64,000 nt of DNA, from NCBI GenBank assembly GCA_016124385.1, contig WGNU01000006.1:248001-312000 (forward strand), read 5' to 3'. This document shows, piece after piece, positions 59,524 through 64,000 of the stretch; positions within the stretch are counted from its first letter, which is position 1; every line of letters starts with the position of its first letter. The notes beneath the pieces were generated by a model. That model was given only the letters and a program-made list of their open reading frames with translations. It was not told where the DNA came from and did not search any database. Both the position numbers and the translations under genes were made by a program. Origin of the DNA: Alphaproteobacteria bacterium (GTDB lineage: Bacteria; Pseudomonadota; Alphaproteobacteria; Micropepsales; Micropepsaceae).

Positions 59524-60201
59524 GTGGACTATGACAACGTCGTCTTGGGGCGCCGCAGCATCCGAGGCTTTGTGAAAAAACCCGTGCCGAAGGCGCTGAT
59601 CCGCGAGGTGCTGAGCCTTGCCATGCGCGCGCCGTCCTCGCTCAACACGCAGCCGTGGAATTTCTATGTCGTCAGCGGCGCGCCGCTCGACCGCATCCGG
59701 GCCGGTAACACGGAGCGCAATCTCGCGGGCGTTCCCGACACGCGCGAGTTCCGCCGGGGCCCGGGCTATGAGGGCGTTCACCGCGAGCGGCAGATCGAGA
59801 TCGCCAAGCAACTGTTCGCGGCGATGGACATCGCGCGCGACGACAAGGCGAAGCGGCAGGATTGGGTGCTGCGCGGCTTCCGCCAGTTCGATGCGCCGGT
59901 CTCCATCGTCATCACCTATGACCGCGCGATCCATGGCAGCGACGTCGCGCCGTTCGATTGCGGTGCGATCGCGAACGCGCTCGTCAATGCCGCGTGGTCG
60001 CGCGGGCTCGGCTGCGTCATCAACAGCCAGGGGATCATGCAATCGCCCGTCGTGCGCGAGCACGCGGGCATTCCCGACGATCAAGTCATCATGATCTGCG
60101 TCGCGATGGGCTGGCCGGACGACAGCTTTCCCGCCAACGCCGTCGTCTCGCGGCGCAAATCCGTGGACGAGGCGGCGGTGTTCGTCGGCTTCGAGGACTA
60201 G
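59524..60201 (+). CDS. Nitroreductase family protein
   Basis: RRSIRGFVKKPVPKALIREVLSLAMRAPSSLNTQPWNFYVVSG; GTG start. Confidence 0.92.
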   Translation: MDYDNVVLGRRSIRGFVKKPVPKALIREVLSLAMRAPSSLNTQPWNFYVVSGAPLDRIRAGNTERNLAGVPDTREFRRGPGYEGVHRERQIEIAKQLFAAMDIARDDKAKRQDWVLRGFRQFDAPVSIVITYDRAIHGSDVAPFDCGAIANALVNAAWSRGLGCVINSQGIMQSPVVREHAGIPDDQVIMICVAMGWPDDSFPANAVVSRRKSVDEAAVFVGFED

Positions 60202-60216
60202 GCTGGCGGATGGGGT
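60008..60216 (+). repeat. Direct repeat, left copy (209 bp)
   Basis: TCGGCTGCGTCATCAACAGCC...GGCTGGCGGATGGGGT; matches 61524-61732 ungapped at offset 1516 with 6 mismatches counted by eye. Confidence 0.95.
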
Positions 60217-61523
60217 ATTGATGACCAACGCATGGTCGCCCGTTTTGATTTCCGCGCTGCTCGTCGCAACGATTGTGCTGAGTTTTCCGCGCATTGATGT
60301 GTCGCCCTCTGTGACGCCGATACGCGAAGTGATGATTTGTGGGTATCCGTCCGGTGGGCCCGTTGATGAGCGAGAGTCTGAGAGTGCAGCCGATCGCGGC
60401 ACGCGGCACTACAACAACTAGGTTTTTTTGAAGCTTCTCGCGATCCAACAAACGTTTGTGTCAGGTGCCTATGCGGCGCTGGGCGACCGGATCGTCAAAG
60501 CCGCAATGCTCGTAACCTGCCTCCTTCTCCGCTCAGATCTGAGGCTCTCAAACCACGTGCGTCTCGAGGCGGTCGGTGCATGGTTGAAGGCCGCAGCGAC
60601 CTCGAAGATGCGCCCAGGGGCCCATCGTGTGAGCACGATGTCGCCCATAGATGGGGTCTTGTCGCGCTCGTCCCGCAACGAGTTCGTCGGCGCGACGGAG
60701 GCCAGCTTCAAGGGCGCGCGCTCGGGCTCTCTTTGTGCGGCAACGCCGGTGGATCGAAACATCCCCAGCACACCTGGCCTCTTGTTCCTGCATACGCCTC
60801 CTGCTACGTCGCTCTAACGCAAAGCTTGGAACTCCACTGTTCATGCCGCCATCTCCAATACTGGTCGTCGGCTGCGGTCACAGTGGCACCAGTATCATGC
60901 TGGCCATGCTCGCCGAACATAGCTGCATCTATGGCGTGCAAGGTGAGACGAACTTCTTACGAAGGCGTCGACCGCGGTTGCGCATGGCTAGCTTTTACTT
61001 CCATGCGTTTATCGCTGGGAAACGCCATTGGGCAGAGAAGACACCGAAGCATGTCCACCACATCGCGGACATGCTCGCGTTCGCACCGTCGACCAAGTTT
61101 GTATGCATGGTGCGTGATGGCCGCGATGTTGCGCTGAGTATCAAACGGCGCACGGGCAGCTTTGAGGAAGGTTGCCGACGATGGGTCTCCGACAATGACG
61201 CATGGGCGCCTTATGCCCGGCATCCCAATTTTCGTGTGGTGCAATACGAGCGTTTGGTGACGGACCCGCGCCGAGAGATGGAAGGGTTGTGCGCGTTTCT
61301 AGACCTTCCGTTCGAGACCGGCGTTCTGCATCCAGAGAACACAAAGAAGAACTGGTACACACGCACGGCGGCAGCGCAGAGCAGGGAACATGAACTGCGC
61401 CGCAATCAACAGATCAACAAACCTCTATTTGACGACTCTGGGCGTTGGCGAAAAGAAATCAGTGACGATGAACTGAATCAATTCGACACCCTGGCGTCGC
61501 AGACTATGGAACGACTCGGATAT
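60217..61523. other. Lower-GC inserted segment (islet) bounded by the 209-bp repeats
   Basis: Composition visibly less GC-rich than the surroundings; carries a sulfotransferase; no integrase or transposase recognised. Confidence 0.7.
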
Positions 61524-61553
61524 TCGGCTGCGTCATCAACAGCCAGGGGATGA
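60843..61553 (+). CDS. Sulfotransferase family protein, C terminus reading into the right repeat
   Basis: MPPSPILVVGCGHSGTSIMLAMLAEH (5'-PSB loop), KHWAEKTPKHVHHIADMLAFAPSTKFVCMVRDGRDVALSIK. Confidence 0.85.
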   Translation: MPPSPILVVGCGHSGTSIMLAMLAEHSCIYGVQGETNFLRRRRPRLRMASFYFHAFIAGKRHWAEKTPKHVHHIADMLAFAPSTKFVCMVRDGRDVALSIKRRTGSFEEGCRRWVSDNDAWAPYARHPNFRVVQYERLVTDPRREMEGLCAFLDLPFETGVLHPENTKKNWYTRTAAAQSREHELRRNQQINKPLFDDSGRWRKEISDDELNQFDTLASQTMERLGYSAASSTARG

Positions 61554-61717
61554 CGCAATCGCCCGTCGTGCGCGAGCACGCGGGCATTCCCGAGGATCAG
61601 GTCATCATGATCTGCGTCGCGATGGGCTAGCCGGACGACAGCTTCCCCGCCAACGCCGTCGTCTCGCGGCGCAAATCCGTGGACGAGGCGGCGGTGTTCG
61701 TCGGCTTCGAGGACTAG
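61524..61717 (+). pseudogene. Nitroreductase 3' remnant with an in-frame stop
   Basis: Translates GMTQSPVVREHAGIPEDQVIMICVAMG*PDDSFPANAVVSRRKSVDEAAVFVGFED*; TGG to TAG relative to the intact copy. Confidence 0.9.
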
Positions 61718-61732
61718 GCTGGCGGATGGGGT
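61524..61732 (+). repeat. Direct repeat, right copy (209 bp), last 13 nt inside tRNA-Ser
   Basis: Ungapped match to 60008-60216 with 6 mismatches. Confidence 0.95.
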
Positions 61733-61809
61733 GGGATTCGAACCCACGAGACGCTTGCACGCCTGCCGGTTTTCAAGACCGGTGCCTTCAACCGCTCGGC
61801 CACCCATCC
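61720..61809 (-). tRNA. tRNA-Ser(UGA), CCA encoded
   Basis: Minus strand GGATGGGTGGCCGAGCGGTTGAAGGCACCGGTCTTGAAAACCGGCAGGCGTGCAAGCGTCTCGTGGGTTCGAATCCCACCCCATCCGCCA; long variable arm; anticodon TGA. Confidence 0.97.
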
Positions 61810-61917
61810 CGCGCGCGGCCGACATAGCAGAGCGAAGATGACTGCGCCATTCATGCGCGGGACAGGTCGGGCGCCCTAGCCTTGGGCTCCACCTTCCTCT
61901 TGCTCAAGGCGCCCCCC

Positions 61918-63843
61918 ATGTCCCGCCTCGTGTCCAAGACGGCTCTCGCGCTGGGTGCGCTGCTCCTCTTCAACGAGCAGGGCGCTCCCGATCCGTCGGG
62001 CTCGCTCGTTCCGTCCGCCGAGGCCTCCCCCTCGTTCGGCCTGCGGATCGATTTCGGCACCTTCCATAGCGGCCTTAGCGGTTACGGCAGCTGGCGCAGC
62101 TATGGGCGCTATGGGCTCGTGTGGTTTCCCCATGTGCGGCGGGGCGGCTGGCGGCCCTATACGCTGGGCCAATGGGCGCATTCGCACGACCATGGCTGGC
62201 TGTGGGTGAGCGATGAGCCGTTCGGCTGGGCGACCTATCACTACGGCAGCTGGGGCTATGATTCCTATCTCGGCTGGTACTGGGTGCCGGGCTATGTGTG
62301 GGGCCCGTCGTGGGTGACGTGGCGCTACGGCCCCGACTATGTCGGCTGGGCGCCGCTGCCGCCCGAGGCGCTGTGGGGGCCGCGCTTCAACTGGTTCTTC
62401 TCGTTCAGCTTCGGCAACGATTACGACCCCTATCACCGGCACTACGACCGCCATTGGTACGACAGGCACTATCCGGTGCGGTATCGCGATGATTCCTGGT
62501 GCTTCGTGCCGCGCGACCGGTTCGGGCATCGCGGGATCTCGTACGACATCGCGCCCCATGGCCGGAACGCGACCTACATCAACACCACGACGATCATCAA
62601 TCACTACGAAGTGAACAACACGCGCATCGTCAATCGCGGCATCGACATCGACCGGCTGGAGCGGGGACGGGGCGCGCGGATCGAGCGGGCGTCGATCGAT
62701 TTCGTCGACGGCGCACCCGATGGGCGCGAGCGCGGACGGTTCGACGGCGATGATCGCGGCGGGCGCGAGGGGCGCGTGCGGATGTATCGCCCGGTCGATG
62801 CGCCGGTCGAGCGGGGCGAGCGGGGGCGGCCACGGCTCGCGCCCTCAACGCTCGGCGCGGTCGAGACCGCCAATCTCGACGCGGCCGAGCGGCCCGAGCG
62901 CTGGGGCGCGACACGCGCCCGGCCCGCGCCCGATGCGCCCGCGAGCGTGACGGCCCCCGATGCGCCCGCGCTGCCGCCCATCGATTCCGCGCCCAGCCGG
63001 CGGCGCGGCGCGCGCGAGGGCGATGAGCGTTTCACCGAGCCGAGCGCGGCGCCGCCCAGCGGCTGGGACCGGCGGGCGAACGCGCCGCAATCCAGCACGC
63101 AAGGCGGGCGGCGGAGCGAGCGCGAACAAGGCTTTGATCCCGCGAACCGCACGCCCGCGCCCGAGATCGAGCTGCAGCCCAAGCCCGAAGCAGAGCCGGC
63201 GCTGCCGCGCGCGACGCGCGATCCCTATGGCCGCGACGGGCCGATGCCGGCGCCCTCGCGCCGGGGCATCCCCGAGCGCGCGCCGGATTATTCGCCCGAG
63301 ATTGCACCTGGTCCGCGTTCGTTGGCGCCCGAATGGGGCACACGCCCCGAACGCGACACGCGGCCCGAGCGCAGCGAGCGCGTCGGGCGCACGGATTGGG
63401 GCGGCGAGCCCGGCCGCGACGCGCGGCCGGAGCGGGATTCCCGGCCGGAGCGCGAGACACGGCCCGAGCGGAGCGAGCGCATCGGGCGCACCGATTGGGG
63501 CGGCGAGCCCCCCCGCGGCGCCCGTCCGGAATGGGGCGGCGAACCGCGCCGCGACTCGCGGCCCGAACGGGAGGCCCGACCTGAACGGGAGTCCAGACCG
63601 GAGCGGTCCATGGGGCCCGAGCGCGAGGCGAGGCCAGAACGCGAGGCAAGGCCGCAGCGCGCGCCGCAGTCCGAGCGGATGGCGAGCCCGCCGCACGCTT
63701 CACCGCCGCCCGAAGCCTCCGCGGCCCCGCAAGGCGAGCGCGGCGCGTGGGACGGCGGCGGGCGCCGTGGCGGCGGAGACGACCGGCGCGGCGATGGCGA
63801 TGGCGATGGCCGGCGCTCCGGCGAGGGGCGGCGCGGCGGGTAG
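61918..63843 (+). CDS. DUF6600-like secreted protein with long Arg/Pro/Glu-rich repetitive tail
   Basis: GGWRPYTLGQWAHSHDHGWLWVSDEPFGWATYHYGSWGYDSYLGWYWVPGYVWGPSWVTWRYGPDYVGWAPLPPEA; tail RPERDSRPERETRPERSERIGRTDWGGEP. Confidence 0.78.
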   Translation: MSRLVSKTALALGALLLFNEQGAPDPSGSLVPSAEASPSFGLRIDFGTFHSGLSGYGSWRSYGRYGLVWFPHVRRGGWRPYTLGQWAHSHDHGWLWVSDEPFGWATYHYGSWGYDSYLGWYWVPGYVWGPSWVTWRYGPDYVGWAPLPPEALWGPRFNWFFSFSFGNDYDPYHRHYDRHWYDRHYPVRYRDDSWCFVPRDRFGHRGISYDIAPHGRNATYINTTTIINHYEVNNTRIVNRGIDIDRLERGRGARIERASIDFVDGAPDGRERGRFDGDDRGGREGRVRMYRPVDAPVERGERGRPRLAPSTLGAVETANLDAAERPERWGATRARPAPDAPASVTAPDAPALPPIDSAPSRRRGAREGDERFTEPSAAPPSGWDRRANAPQSSTQGGRRSEREQGFDPANRTPAPEIELQPKPEAEPALPRATRDPYGRDGPMPAPSRRGIPERAPDYSPEIAPGPRSLAPEWGTRPERDTRPERSERVGRTDWGGEPGRDARPERDSRPERETRPERSERIGRTDWGGEPPRGARPEWGGEPRRDSRPEREARPERESRPERSMGPEREARPEREARPQRAPQSERMASPPHASPPPEASAAPQGERGAWDGGGRRGGGDDRRGDGDGDGRRSGEGRRGG

Positions 63844-63853
63844 CGGCGCCCGC

Positions 63854-64000
63854 CTAGAGCGGCAGGCGCGGCAGCAGGCGCGCGGTCGGCAAATGGAGGA
63901 TCTGCGCGATCAGCCCGTCGGCATCTGCGACGCCGCCTTTTTTGAAGAGGCCGCGCGCCTTTGTAATGATTTCCTCGCGCGATAGCGGAGCTTCCGGGTC
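63854..64000 (-). CDS. C-terminal fragment of a protein truncated by the window end (possibly MmgE/PrpD family)
   Basis: Minus-strand reading DPEAPLSREEIITKARGLFKKGGVADADGLIAQILHLPTARLLPRLPL*. Confidence 0.45.
   Translation of the reverse strand, partial: DPEAPLSREEIITKARGLFKKGGVADADGLIAQILHLPTARLLPRLPL

Noticed and set aside
60217-61523. Transposon or IS element between the direct repeats
   Set aside because: No transposase/integrase ORF and no terminal inverted repeats seen; the repeats are host nitroreductase/tRNA sequence and far longer than an IS target duplication.

Overview
The window is a high-GC bacterial chromosomal segment, most likely from an alphaproteobacterium (inferred from gene content and synteny such as recG / sdhE-mfd). 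It is almost fully coding, with about 55 credible protein genes and two tRNAs. In order it holds: the gyrA 3' end; coaD-queA-tgt; tRNA-Lys(UUU); an MscS channel; a nucleotide-sugar plus sulfate-activation block (UDP-sugar epimerase, cysD, cysNC, pentapeptide protein, Uxs, Ugd, galU, gmd); a TPR/SPOR protein; an HMG-CoA-synthase-like/DUF35 fusion with a thioesterase and an SCPx-type thiolase interrupted by a PIN/Phd toxin-antitoxin pair; an ABC exporter; a kinase + DUF6285 pair resembling LvaA/LvaB; recG, sdhE, mfd; several lipid/CoA enzymes; PPK2; a KefB-like antiporter; lgt; an OmpW-like porin; an SSS symporter with its DUF4212 subunit; an FMO divergent from an AidB-like acyl-CoA dehydrogenase; an RND efflux pair; a nitroreductase; a small low-GC sulfotransferase islet next to tRNA-Ser(UGA); and a DUF6600-type protein with an Arg/Pro/Glu repeat tail. 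The best leads are: (1) the sulfotransferase islet, bounded by a 209-bp imperfect direct repeat made of the nitroreductase 3' end plus 13 nt of the tRNA-Ser 3' end; (2) the HMGS-like/DUF35 fusion, in which the catalytic Cys appears to be Gln; (3) the LvaA/LvaB-like pair; (4) a sulfate-activation module embedded among nucleotide-sugar genes; (5) a perfect FNR/FixK-type palindrome between the divergent FMO and AidB-like genes. No CRISPR array, rRNA, integrase or transposase was seen. All identifications were made by eye; no searches were run.
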